DNA of 64,000 nt, from contig JBHGNT010000001.1 in assembly GCA_043228905.1 (NCBI GenBank), positions 7,936,001 to 8,000,000 of the forward strand, read 5' to 3'. The DNA is from Azolla caroliniana (lineage: Eukaryota > Polypodiophyta). The notes beneath the pieces are model-generated. The model was given only the letters and a program-made list of their open reading frames with translations. It was not told where the DNA came from and did no database searches. Position 1 is the stretch's first letter, and the number at the start of each line of letters is the position of its first letter. A program made the translations under genes and the position numbers. Below are positions 41,616 to 53,900 of the stretch, in pieces.

Positions 41616-43333
41616 GTGGGCAATGTCTTGATAGTAAAGGAGAATAATGGCATTGGCCAGGTTCAAGAGAAGCAGGTGGAGGAGGGCATTGATGAAAGAA
41701 AAGGGATCGACCTTTATCTTTCTCCGGCAGAGAATCAAAGATTGATGGAAGAAGTGGGCCATTTAAAGTGTTCATTGTTCATATGTCAGTTGTTAGGAGG
41801 ACGACCAAGTAAAGGGATGTTAAGGGACATGTTGTAGGCAGCCCTTTTGGATAAAATGTCGCCTATCCAGAACATTTTGAGAATGGGCCTCAACTATTAC
41901 CATGTGATCTTAGAAGAAGGCCATAATGTGCAAGAGATTCTGGAACACAAATGGATTACACTGAAGTATGGCAAAGCCATGATTTTGGAATGGAGTCCAG
42001 ACTTCGATGCAAAGGAAGAGAATAAAAAAGTGGGCACACCGATGGTCATTTCAGTATGCTTCCCAGACCTGCCCTTCCAACTCCACCATTTGATCCCAAA
42101 GCTCGCACACAATATAGGGGTGGTATGTACAACGAAACCTTCATTTGTAGATAAGGTAGCAGAAATGCCCAAGATGAAGGTGTTGGTTAGTGACATTAGA
42201 AAACTACCATTAGAGATTAGAGTCCACATGGAGAACTTTGGCCTAAGGGTGGTGAAGGTTGGTTATGAAGGTTTGTCGGGTCAATGCTTTGCATGTAAGG
42301 AGATGGGTCATATGGCCAAACACTGCCCCTAGTATGGGAATGCAAGAGCGGATAGGGGACAGCAAGACAACAAGTTGCCGGATATCCCAAATTCAGGGAC
42401 GGCAAGCCACATGGTCCTGGTTCACAATGGGAAGCAAGTAGTAAAGGAAAAAGGATGGATATCGCCGAGGAAAGTGGTCAAGCCTGGCCTCCATGGTCTT
42501 ACCGGCCCACCTACAAGTGGAGGTTCCATTTCGAATAGATTTGACATCCTATCACAAATGGAACCCCAGGAAGGTGAAATAATTTTAGCAACTCCATTTG
42601 ATTTACTGCCCGAGTCGAGACCCACGAAACACTCGTAGAGCCCTTTGAGGGTCGTGGCAGTAGATCTTCATCAGACCTGAGAATGGTTAAGGCATGGATT
42701 AGGAAAGGGAAGGACAAGGAAAGTGAAGTGGACATCAGGAATACTGAATCGCAAAAAATGATCGCACGGATTGAGGTTGGAAATCCCTCGTCTGTGGGTG
42801 TTGAGTTTGTTATGTTGCAAGCATTGAGGATGCAAGATACGTAGGTACCCAAGATCGTGGTGAACATTGGTAATCCAAGGGGAAGAGTGCACGGGTGGAC
42901 TAGAGCACACATGGTCCTCTTCAACAGCAACTCAAGTAGACCAGAGATTGGTTGTTCTTTTGACTTGGAGCCTGATTTGAAAGATGAAAGGGGAGAAGAC
43001 TCGTCCTTGAAGTCGTTTTGTAACAGGGCATCATTATGTCTCCAATACCTTACATTTGAAAATGAGGTTGTGGGGCTGCAAACATTATGGAAGAGCTCCC
43101 CGATACAAGGGGAGCTTATGGAACTTGCTCAAGATGTTCTAGTGGTTTGCATATGGAAGGTACAGGATCTAGGGCTGAAGCCTGGTTTGTTCCACTTCCA
43201 TTGTGCTAAAGTACCCAAGAATCAAGAATGGAAAATAAGTATAGAGTGGGAATTTATATGGCGTATGGTAGAGACATATTTGTCGAGCATGGGAAACTCC
43301 CCCTTGGCTTTTTTTGTGAACCCAAGTCAATGA
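41616..43333 (+). pseudogene. LINE-C ORF1 (gag-like, CCHC zinc knuckle), broken
   Basis: One frame from the ATG at 41616 to about 42638 with in-frame TAG codons at 41835 and 42330. After a frameshift near 42600-42640, a second frame runs to the TGA at 43331-43333, with a TAG at about 42842. The zinc knuckle CFACKEMGHMAKHC (about 42288-42329) keeps all four ligands (C-x2-C-x4-H-x4-C). The N-terminal part aligns with LINE-A ORF1. The role is RNA binding in the retrotransposition particle. An earlier start (ATG 41456 in another frame) is possible. The last stop overlaps the ORF2 ATG (ATGA at 43330-43333). Confidence 0.8.
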
Positions 43334-46300
43334 GAATTTGTTCTTGGAATGTGCAAGGACTTGGTGGGTCTCAACATCAGCTAGAGAAGCGTCGGTTTAG
43401 GAGAGAATGTGAAGTTGATGGCCTTTGTAAAACGATTGATATTTTGCTCTTACAAGAGCATCACCTTGGCCGAGAAAGAACGGAACTTTTCAAAGACCCG
43501 TTGCCAAGGGATTGGTACACATGGTGGGCTCCTGCTCACGACATGTTAGAAAGGAGAGGTGGAGTGTGTATTTCGGTGCGGAAATCAATGGATATCACCA
43601 CCTTGGATCATGGCATATTGATCAAAGGTAGGGCCATGTTCTGCTACTTGGAATGGAGGAATGTAAAATTTGGGGTGCTGAATGTCTACGCACTTAACAT
43701 TAGCAATGAGAGGACCTCATTTTGGAGACTGTTGGCAAACAAAATTCCCTCCTTCGACAATTGGATAGTGGCGGGGAATTTTAACATGACAGAGAGAATG
43801 GAAGATTGTCTTGGGGCTCATTCGAACTTGCTACAAGGGGAGGAGCTTAGAGCGTGGGGTTTCTTAATTTCTATGTTGGGAATCCGAGATTCATGGTACT
43901 CTAGTATGGCGGTTGAGGTGAATTCCTTGAGGTTCTCACGATTTGGCTGGAAGGAGAGTGAAGGATGTCACTCTAGATTGGACCGCATCTATGTGAGCCC
44001 CGGGATAGAGGAATGGGGTGGCTACTCATCCATTCTAGCTGGTTTTACATATTCGGACCACCTTCCAGTATCCTTGACTCTTGAACCTATTTATAAGAAG
44101 AAGATTGAGAGCAATTTGAGGATTCCTTCGAAGATTTTTAGTATCCAGAAGGTTAAGGATGCAATGAATACCATTTGGACGACATCCCCATCAGCCCACG
44201 ACCCGATACAGGTACTGGAGGAAAAGATTATTAATTCTTCTTTGTTTCTTCAGAAAGTGGCTAGGGAGGAGCTGGTAAGGTGTCAATACCGTCTGCAATG
44301 CCCGAGGAAGGCAATCATCTCAACTCAAAAGCTCACGCAAGTGGACCCATGTTGTGCTTGGGCGAAAGACAGGCTGTAGGAGGCCACTAGGCTGCTGCAG
44401 GAGGTTAGACAGCAACGTGAGCAATTCCTCTTCAGAAAGTCGGCAACATGGTGGGTTGTCAAGGGTGATAAAGTTAACAGGGAGTTTTTTCTTACCAAAA
44501 CTCTGAAAAGGAGGGGAACACATATTCATAGTCTCAAACAGGAGGATGACTCAATGACGTTTGATCAAGAGGAAATCTTGCAAATTGCAACTAATTACTA
44601 CAGAGACCTTTTAGCTCCTACGTTGACAAACGACCCTCCGAGTAACCTGATGCATGATGTAATTACATGCTTGAAGACCAGGATCGAAGAGGCAGCTAAA
44701 GCGCAGTTGTCAAAAGCCATAGAGGAAGAGATTGTAGTGGGGCTTGATAAGATACATAGTATGGCTTGTCCTGGTGCTGACAACCTTCCCAAAGCCTTCT
44801 TCAAGGAGTTTTGGGAGCAAATTTTTCCAAGCTTGAAAGTTGGACTGCAAGAGATGTGGAGAACGGGACGAATGCCGAGTAGCTTCAATGAAGGCTTGAT
44901 CTACTTGATTCTGAAATCGGAGATTGCGTTGCATGAGATTAGACAATGGAGGCCCATTACAATTTTAAATCTAATTTATAAAAATTTTGCTAACATATTA
45001 GTGCAGAGAATCAAGCCCTTCCTAGGAGATATCATCCAGTCCAATCAAACCGGTTTCATGGAGCATCGTTCTATTATGGACAACGTGATTTTGTTTTGGG
45101 AGGATGTTGCAACGGCGAAGAAGACCAATCATAACTTAGCCTGTCTGATGCTCGACTTCGAGAAAGCCAATCATCGAGTGCAATGGTCTTTCTTGGAAGA
45201 AGTGATGAAGGTCATTGAGCTACCTTTGGAGTGGAGGTGTGCTCCCCAAGCCTTATATAGGAATGGCTCGAGTAAGGTGTTGATTGTAGGGAGGAAAGGA
45301 GCTCGAATCTTTCTAACTCGATCCATCAGGCAGGGTTGTCCTCTTGCCCCCTTTCTTTTCCTTTTTATTACTGAAGCAATGTCTGCCCTTTTTAACAGTC
45401 AAGGGGCAAATCTTCATGGTCTTTCGATCCCTAATTCAAGGAAGTCCCTGCTGGACTCGGAGTTCGCAGACGATACGATGCTATACCTCCAAGGAAATGA
45501 AGCGAATCTTGAGAGGGCACAGAGTGCTATTGAGCTCTTTTGCAAGGCATCGGGAGCGTCCATCAATTGGAAGAAGTCCAAGGGTTTTTGGATCAGCTTG
45601 GAGTCCGAGCCTGTTTGGAAGCCAAATGTTGAATTCAAATGGATTGCAAACGGGGAAGCCACTAGGTATCTGGGAACGTGGATTGGGGTAGATATCGACA
45701 AAGGAATTCAGTTGCAACAAATTCAAAGCAAAATCTGTGACAAAATTCGCAGGGATGAACTTATCATTGGCTGGCAGGATCATAGTAGCTAACCATGTGC
45801 TCTTGTCTACGTTATGGCATGTAGTTTCAATGTGGATGTTTGACAAGCAAGCTATTCGTAATGTTAAAGTGTGTATTAGGGGATTCCTTTGGGCTGGGAT
45901 GAGGAAAGACAACGCGGCAGCCAAAGTATCATGGTTTACGTTGGTTCTTCTCAAGAGTAAGGGGGGTTTAGGCTTGATTGACCCTGGATTGCAGAGTCAG
46001 GCATTGTTATGTAAGGTATTGGTAAGGAGCTTGCTACTTGGTAACGAGTTATGGAAAACATTGATACATAATAGGAGCATTGTCTGGAGTCCAAGACTGG
46101 GTGGGCAATGGAAGTCACACAAAGCATGGCCTTTTTGTATGGACTTAAAGTTGAGGAAATCTAACCGGTTGGTTGATCGTACTTGTATGTCAGTGATGCA
46201 GGCGTGGAGTGGAGTATGCTCTGTGGGCATCTAAGTCGGAATCGTCCAAGTACTAGTGCTAAATGGATGCGCCAACCCCTACTGTGGAACGAGATCGTAC

Positions 46301-47595
46301 AATCGCCAGAAGGAACGATGCTTGGACAAAGCAAGCGCATGCCGTGGGCTACATTGTATTGTCTAGGGATACACTCGGTGGCTTATTGGATGCGGTTGTT
46401 CGGCAATAATCGTGATCAATTATATGAAGACTTGGGAAAGGTCAGAAATGGCAAAAAGATGCTTGATGTAGTCAATATAGTTGTCTCCTCGCTTCCTATT
46501 GGTAATGAGGAAGAGGGTGACTGGTCCGGACAATGTGATGATACCGGAAAAATTATCAATGTCAGGGGTCTAGGAAAGAATGGGAAGACCGTCTAGATGG
46601 GATTATTAGATGAAAGTGCAGGCTGGTACCCGATTAGAATTGTGGCAAGAGCCGGAAAGAAATGGAAGGTGAATCCACTAGTCGAAGAGGTTGAGGAGGA
46701 CTGGATCTTGTATGTGGTTGAAGGCAAGCCTCTCGAGCGCGTAGAATGGGATCCCGTTGAATATACGTGGAAGGGAGAACAAGATAAATCATTAGGTTTC
46801 TTCGAATACTCGACGCGGTTGGGGAGAAAGTTAGGTTCGTATCGTGAGAAGTGTGCCAACAAGTGGTCCCATGCAGCTATCGATTCAGCCTTCGTGGATA
46901 GAACCAGGAGCAGGATATGGAACTCATCCCTTCTTGAGTGGATCAAAGTGTTTTTCTGGTTAATCACCCATCGGGCTGTTCCAACGGGAGAGTGGCTTGG
47001 GAATAGAGGCGGCATGAGTGGTTGCAAGGCCTATAGTGCGAGCTTGGAGGACATTGCTCATTGTTTGTGGTGTTGCCCTCGAGCGCAAGAATTTTGGTTG
47101 AGGAGCTTAAGAATCTTGGCTCGGTTCGGGGTTGAGGTTCATGTATCAAGCGCAACAATCACTTGGTTGGCCATTGAATCGGCCTCGTGGTTTCAAGGGT
47201 GGAATGGAAACAGTCCTTCTTTAAAGGTGATGCAAGGATCTGTGCAACCAGCGCAAGGAGGTTTATTCTTCTTACAGGAACGTTGCGTGGACATATGGGT
47301 ATTAGTGGTCGGCCTTACGGTTTGGCAAGTGTGGGTATCTAGGTGCAAGGAGACTTTCGCAGGTAAACGAACCCCACCGGCTGAGAATTTAATGATGATC
47401 TGGTTCAATCTTATTTCTACGTTGCGAGGTGAGTTTGAAAGTCTTCAAGGGCCATCTGACGCAAGTGAAGAAGCTAGAGCTCGTTTCTTGTTGAAATGGA
47501 GCGGTTCGTTGATGCTGCAGATAATGGATGGTAAAGTGAAGTGGAATTATCAACCACCACGGTGGTTGTTCCCTCCAAGTGTACCTAACATCTAG
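43330..47595 (+). pseudogene. LINE-C ORF2: APE endonuclease, reverse transcriptase, zinc finger; broken
   Basis: About 1420 codons. The endonuclease (43330 to about 44100) shows MRICSWNVQGLG, LLLQEHHL (catalytic Glu), AGNFNMTE where GDFN is expected, RLDRIYV and YSDHLPV. TAG at 44377 interrupts the linker. The RT (about 44750-45500) has QWRPITILN, QTGFMEHR, MLDFEKANHRV (AYD changed to ANH), RQGCPLAPFLF and FADDTM (motif C intact). A frameshift near 45740 moves to SLAGRIIVAN, KGGLGLIDPG; a second near 46210 moves back; then TAG at 46594 before the segment to the final stop at 47593. The end motif is KVKWNYQPPRWLFPPS. This copy cannot make an active protein, but only a few lesions separate it from an intact one. 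Confidence 0.88.
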
Positions 47596-47851
47596 ATGGG
47601 TGCTGCCATGAGGAGTGAATGGAGGACATCTATGCTGAATTTTGTTTGTATGAGGCTCACGTGGAGTATATGCGTTCGAGTAATGTTATACACATTGAAT
47701 GATGTGGTACTTTGGAGTTGTTTTTTTTTGTTGTTTCATCTACGCATATTGTTTTCCTTCGACATGCAAGATGTCTTGTAAGATATGAGTTGTAAATTAT
47801 CCTTTGTACATTGCTTAACTAATGGAAGTAGTTTTTTTTTTGGAAAAAAAA

Positions 47852-47861
47852 AATATATTTA
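47852..47861. repeat. LINE-C target-site duplication, right copy (probable)
   Basis: AATATATTTA following the A tail. Confidence 0.6.
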
Positions 47862-49939
47862 GTGAGAAGTTATTCCATCTTTTTAGTTGTTGTCTTAACT
47901 ATAGGTAATCCTTTGCCACAACATTTTAAAGCTATCATTTGTGTTATATATTTAGCCCCTCTTTGCATATTTTTTTGTCCCTATGCAAGCTCAAGTATAA
48001 ATCAACAGTTGTAGGTCGATCCAATTGTATCATCCTCTCTCTCTCCCTCTCTCTATGTAGTTATTAAATGAGTGAATAACGAGATTATCTTATTCATTTC
48101 TTCTATCGTTCCATTTGGTATGATTTTCCAACTCATAAAAGTCATGTTGATGAAGTACTTGTATGGCTATTGTTGGGTAGCAGAATATTTCATTATAAGC
48201 AATGACAAATTACAACTATCTCAAGTGTTAGTGTGAATGTGACACACTGGTGCATGTGCAAGGGAGCGTTCGCTCAATCTAGTACGAATAATATACTAGA
48301 ATTAGAGACCTAGAAACAATCATATTTAGAAGTGGAACAAAAAGAGTAATATGAATTATAAGCTACAAAACATGGCTAGTAACAAAAAAATCTGAAACGA
48401 GAATTGGAATAGTTTGATTGAGGTAATTTCCCACCAAGTTTACTAGTTTAGGGTGAATCCTTCGGCAACGATGTCGGGGAAACTCAAGCCTTTCAAGAAG
48501 GTTTATTTATATGTGTGCTTGCTTTTATTGTATGGCCAAACCTTTGGTTAATGTCAAAGTAAGTAGCAAGGGATTTCTTGTGGTGATATATTATGTCGTA
48601 TTGTGTAGACGATGTGCAATTTTTGTACGCACAATATCTTCATAATTCTAAACCACACAACTACCTTTAACCTTAACTCTCCTCAACCATCCAATGAGTA
48701 ATCATATACGTATCAACTTCTTATGATTCATGACTTGCTCTACATATTAGCTTCCAACCCTTGTACCAATGTATGCTTGCCATGTTAGGTGTATAATCCT
48801 TAATTCTTGAAGGGTTATCCTCAAAAACAAAACTCCTTGAAATCTTTAATGAAGTGTCTTATTTCTCTTCTCCAGTAGCATTTCATTTGGACGAACAAAT
48901 TGACCTCGCCACAAAACCTACTAGAATTTGGATTTGTACTCAAAGCATTAGTGTAGAATGGGTTGTTTTCAATAGTCTTCAAAATATATGTAGGCATTTA
49001 TATGAAATCGATAAGGGTCATCATCCAAGTCAAGAAATAATGACATTAGAAGAACTATTTGCATTTGTGTTATGGTGGTCTAGGACACCTCACAATGAAT
49101 TGTCAACATAGATTAAGATGCCAAATATTTCCAACTTTATGATTACTTGTAGTAATCTTATTAGATATAGCAACCCAACCCACAACAATAGCTAAGATTT
49201 TTGAGCCAATTAGAAGATGTGTTAAACAAGTATGTCTAGTCAAAACCAAAGTCAAATCCTAGTATTGGTCCCATTTCATTAATTTAGGTAGGAGCAAGAA
49301 GTAACATGTGGGAATTCACTGTCCTAATGCAAAGAGACTTAGCAAGTGAGATGATAGCTAAGGTTGAAATGAGATCTAAGAATGGTACTAGGATTCGGAG
49401 AGAAGGGACCTATTGCAAAACGAGAGCCTAGAGTGGAGATAGCCTAGAGTGAAGTAAGCTAGGAGCAAAACAAGAGTCTCATGGTGAAATGAGAGGATAC
49501 CAATGAAGAGATTTAGGAATAGTATGAGAGCCTAACATTGATGAGAGAAATAGGAGCGAAACGAGAGCTTGTAAGTTTAAAATGATAGGAATGAAGGCAA
49601 AAGACAAAGCTAAACACTTGCCTTGGTTTAGAACCCCCAAGGTTCCCACACACTTTCACACACGTGCACATGTTTTTGGGACACCGTTTTGGAGAGAGGC
49701 AAGAGTTTGGAACTTGTAAGATATTAAGAGTCTATTACTAATCAATAGATCGAGATAACACAAAATGAAGGTAAATAGATTGGCTAGAAGAACTTGTTCC
49801 ACCTGACCACCGCCCAACTATGATCAAGACATAACCAACTACCACCAATGTCCCATACAATTAGAGTTATGTTCTAAAGTAAGCATATGATAAGGATAAC
49901 AAAGATAGATTAATAAGGAAGGAGAGAGAGAAAGAAGGG
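47862..49939. other. spacer, no gene seen
   Basis: AT-rich. One 85-residue frame (48854-49111) has no recognised motif and no supporting context. Confidence 0.5.
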
Positions 49940-50302
49940 TGTTGATCCGCTCGACCACCCACGTGCGAAGGGATCGAGACGGACTCAAGCCTCGATCGAC
50001 GTCCCATACCACCACCGTGGCATCAAGTTGTACTTGGTGCTAGCGCACTCGCTACAAGAGTTGACCCACCACAAGAACGGAGTCTCGACATAGTTAAGAG
50101 ATGATGAAATGAGGGTAGCTAGGCCTCATATTTATAGCAAGACCCAAGGCCCCCATGCAAGTTCACACTTGGCCTAATGGGTTGTCTCAATCCCGAGGAT
50201 TAAAAGTAAGCCTCCCCTTCTTTACACTCTCGTTTAATCCTCACACTTTATCCACGTGTATAGAATACTACGGTACATGATTATATGGTCATGCCCATAA
50301 CA
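49940..50302 (-). repeat. probable solo LTR, minus strand
   Basis: On the minus strand it starts TGTTATGGGCATGACC (at 50302) and ends GGATCAACA (at 49940), so the ends pair as TGTT/AACA. A TATA box GCTATAAATATGAGG lies at about 50123-50138, some 165 bp from the start, in a good place for a U3-R junction. I found no matching target duplication, so the ends may be off. The GC-rich U5-like part contrasts with the AT-rich flanks. Confidence 0.5.
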
Positions 50303-50423
50303 CATACCGAAGGATATTAGATGACTAATACCTTGGAAGAGATAACATGATCGTTGTGATGAAAGCCTAGCCCACACTACTGACGTCTTAAGCTGAAACC
50401 TTTCTAGCATAATGTGCCCTTTT

Positions 50424-50449
50424 GAGGGTAGTTAGGCCTCATATTTATA
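50424..50449 (-). repeat. second copy of the LTR TATA region
   Basis: 26 bases matching 50111-50136 with one difference (GTAGTTAGG for GTAGCTAGG), including the TATA box. It may be the relic of a second, overlapping LTR. Confidence 0.55.
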
Positions 50450-50814
50450 CCTCTTCCTCAGTCCCTTGAATGGATATGCTTTTATAAAGGACTGTCCATT
50501 GATTGGGTTGTGAAGATCGTGATAGTGCATGCGTGGATCATTCTTTCTATCGAGTCACATTAGTCCGTTTCTAATATTAGTGAACATACCCCTTCACTTA
50601 TGTAAATATTAGTGATCTACCCTCACCTACGTAAGTTATGTGAATTTATACACATATACAGACTCACTACTGTCTGTATACAGATTGATTGGGCTGATTG
50701 GGCTGCAGATACTCCCCCCACGTTTCATAAATTTCGATATCATTGTTCTTAAAGTTCAGGGTGATTCTCCTCTCATGATTTTCGAGTTTTTTCACCAATC
50801 GCAAGCTTCTTAGC
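50450..50814. other. presumed promoter region of the helicase gene
   Basis: No gene. It lies between the LTR relics and the leader of the helicase gene; no convincing TATA box was seen close to the start. Confidence 0.35.
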
Positions 50815-50900
50815 AGAGAGAGACAGAGACAGAGACAGAGACAGCGAGTTCGAGAAGAGAGAAGAGAGAGCCTTTAAACCCAGTCCCAACTTTAAATCTC
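50815..50900 (+). promoter_or_regulatory. GA-rich 5' leader of the helicase gene
   Basis: GAGACA and GAGA repeats (about 50815-50870) directly before the ATG at 50901. Purine-rich leaders of this kind are common in constitutive plant genes. Confidence 0.5.
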
Positions 50901-53900
50901 ATGACAGTCTCAGTAGGCCTTGAATTTGGGTCTGATCTCGAGTTCAAAGCTCCCTCTTCTCAATGGAACAATGGGTCATATAAAGAAGAAGAAGAAGATA
51001 CTGATGATGAGAGTTGGGATTTTGAGACAGGTCAACCAAGGTTCCTTCTCACAGAACATGCTTTCTCAATGGAGAATGACTCAACAAAGATCGATCTAAA
51101 ATGGTTTAAAGAGGTTTGTGATCAAATTGCAAATTTGGGTTCTTCTTCTTCACATATATCTGGAGATGAGCTTGCCATGACTCTTCTGTCTGTGCTAGAT
51201 TCTCAAGGAACAGGAGAAGAGGTATTTTATATGCTATAATTGCTTTCTTTCTTACTTACGTTTGATCGTGTATTAATGTTCTTCGTTTTTTCTTTTGAAT
51301 TCCCTCTCTCTCTCTCGCTCGATCAATATAAAGAACAAGGGAGGATATATTTTAATCATATTATTGTCCTTGCTACACGTTTTTATCCCTTTGGTTTTGC
51401 CACTATTGATAAAAAAAATTCTGTGCTTCATTCAGCTCAAAAGTTGTTCTAACGACATTAGTTCTAATCTTGTGTACCTTTGCTTAGGAGCTCACAAATC
51501 AATTGGATAGCGTCACTAATCAAACAATGCCTCTGTCACTATTGGAGTTGCTCCCATATCCGCCAAGATATATTGATATCTTTTAAGAGGCCAAAATGGC
51601 CTATGATACCAAACAGAATATTACCAGTTAGAATGTTGTCTCATCTTGGAGAATGAAAAACCAAAAATATAAGTAACAAAATTAGTAAAACTGCCCAAGA
51701 TACCATATAAACTCCTTAGCTAAGAACTTTAACATTATGAGCTTAGATGGACTGAAACTTCCACATGTGGAAAATATCCAGCATGTACCAATCCAAGATG
51801 GAGAGGTCAAAAGAAGGAGATACCACTGCCTCTTCAAACAAGGCTTTGGCCCACTAAGCGAGGCCAACAATGCTTGGGATTGTTCTTGCTAGAACTCAAG
51901 AGATATCGAGAAAAAAGGAAGAAAGATATATTAACGTATTTGAGGAGGCCAAAATAGCTTATAAGAACAAACAAGAGATTGCATCTTAAAATGTTGTATT
52001 GTCGTTGAGAATAACAAACCAAGATAAACCTAATAAAGTAAAAAAAGTAAAACTGATGAACGAATCCCATTATCTATACATGTAAGATTATCAAGTCTTA
52101 TCGATTGTAATTTTTGTTTTTGGAACGTATCTAGCACTAATCTATCCAGAATGGAGATATCTCTGAAGCAAGGGAAGCACCTACAATGGTGGGGGATAAT
52201 GGCCTTCATTTGTTGATGACAAGAGCATTGAGATTGTGGTCCACGAGTTCAGGGTCTATGTGCACTATAAATTGCTATTGGCTGATCTATTATAACTCCT
52301 ATGTTATGTCCTAGTCGAGCGCCCACTTTTGTAGTCCTTGATTGACTTGTAGCATGAGTAGGAGTGATGGGGATAAAGAAAGTTGTGATTGTTCTTTGTT
52401 AATGAGATTGTGTGGTTGTATTGTTGTCCTTCAGAAACTTCTCACCGTGTTTCTTGAGTTCTAGCAAGAGCAACCCCAAGCACCGTTGGCCTTCATATTT
52501 CATTACCTTGTGCGTTCTAGGCTGAAGCCGTGGTTAAAGAGGCAATGGTATCTCTGTCTTATTTCATAAAAAAGTAACAGTGGCCAACATAGTGTTCTTC
52601 TTTAGATTCCACTCCCTGATGACACAATTGGCTGATTCTTTCTTCCAAAGGTGTGAATGCATATTTGCTTACCACGATCTCTAATTGATGTGAAGAAGTC
52701 TGGAGCTGTCCTATCACACTGTACAGTGGATGGCACAGATGCATGTCCGTATAAGAAGGCCTGATGCTGAATCCATCATCAAATGTGAGTAAAAAGTGTG
52801 CCTTTATAGTGGGTGATCTTCCTACGCAAAGATGTGGGGCTGATAGGTCTTCTTCAGTCTAATTCAATAATATCAGATTGGATCACTCTATAGTTTTTCA
52901 CTTTTGTCATATTTAGATGGGAACAATACAAGCTATATTAGAATGGTGGTAATGCATTTATGCTTATGCCATGTGACTTGAACCACTGTTGCATTTTAGC
53001 ATTCCAGCAATGATTATCTCCGTGTTTAGTGAGTCCTTTTGATGACATGAGTGTGAAATTTGAGTATCTTTGTTTAAGAACAGCTATACAACTATAATAA
53101 CTCATCAACAAAGAGCATGCATGACTTTCTTTAGCTTAATCACTCCTCATGCCACAAGCTAACCCAGGACTACCAAGACACTCAAAAGGGGTTGCAATAA
53201 ATCAGGCAATAGCAATGTGCTAGCATGCAAGCACAAACATCTTGACCACAGCTCCATCACCATTGTCGTCAACAATAAAGGCCATGATTACCCATTACTG
53301 CAGGTGCTTCCACACTTTAGAGATGTCTTCATCTTGGAGTAGTCCATGTTGGAGATTTTTCGAAGGAAAAAATTTCAGATTATCTAAGTTTAGAATCTTA
53401 AGGGTGTAGATGCCTAGATTCTTTAGTACCTTATGTTTAGTTATATTTATTTGGGGTGGCTGTTCTCAGAGACAAGAAAATATTTTTAGATCTTATTTAG
53501 TCTTAAGTTGCTTCCCTTCAGAGATCTCTTCTTTTTATACCAGTCCATGTTGGATATTTTTTGAAGTCAAAAGTTTCTGACTATCTAAGGTTAAAATCTT
53601 AAGGGCATCGATATCGATATCCTTTAGTAACCTGTGTTTAGTCATATTTATTTGGGGTGGTTGTTCTCTCAAAGATGTAATCTTTGTTCGGTCTTAGAGG
53701 CCATGTTGGCCACTTAAAAACCGTCAATGTAGCTTTCCTTCGATTTTCTCCTTGATCTTTTTTATCATTACTAGATTAGAGTTGCCAGGTACAAATACCA
53801 TTCTTCCTCAATTTTATTGTTTAATTTTCTGGTGACTTTTTATCTAAGTGTAATTGCTTCATTTGCTTATCTCCTTCAATTTTAGTGACTTTTTTGTTCA

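Larger units (their letters stand above)
40438..47851 (+). mobile_element. LINE-C: near full-length L1-like retrotransposon
   Basis: About 7.4 kb with a leader related to that of LINE-A, a CT-rich repeated 5' UTR, ORF1 with zinc knuckle, ORF2 with APE endonuclease, RT and C-terminal zinc finger, a 3' UTR of about 255 bp and an A tail. Only a handful of stops and two frameshifts interrupt the frames, so it is much younger than LINE-A. The minus-strand fragment at 38306-38644 belongs to the same family. Confidence 0.9.

Noticed and set aside
48854-49111. 85-residue open frame
   Set aside because: No motif, no intron or promoter context; similar frames occur by chance in this AT-rich DNA.
51489-51585. 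Possible extra helicase exon after a TTGCTTAG acceptor
   Set aside because: It ends in a stop codon without a donor, and exon 1 joins directly and in phase to the exon at 53981 with a sensible peptide.
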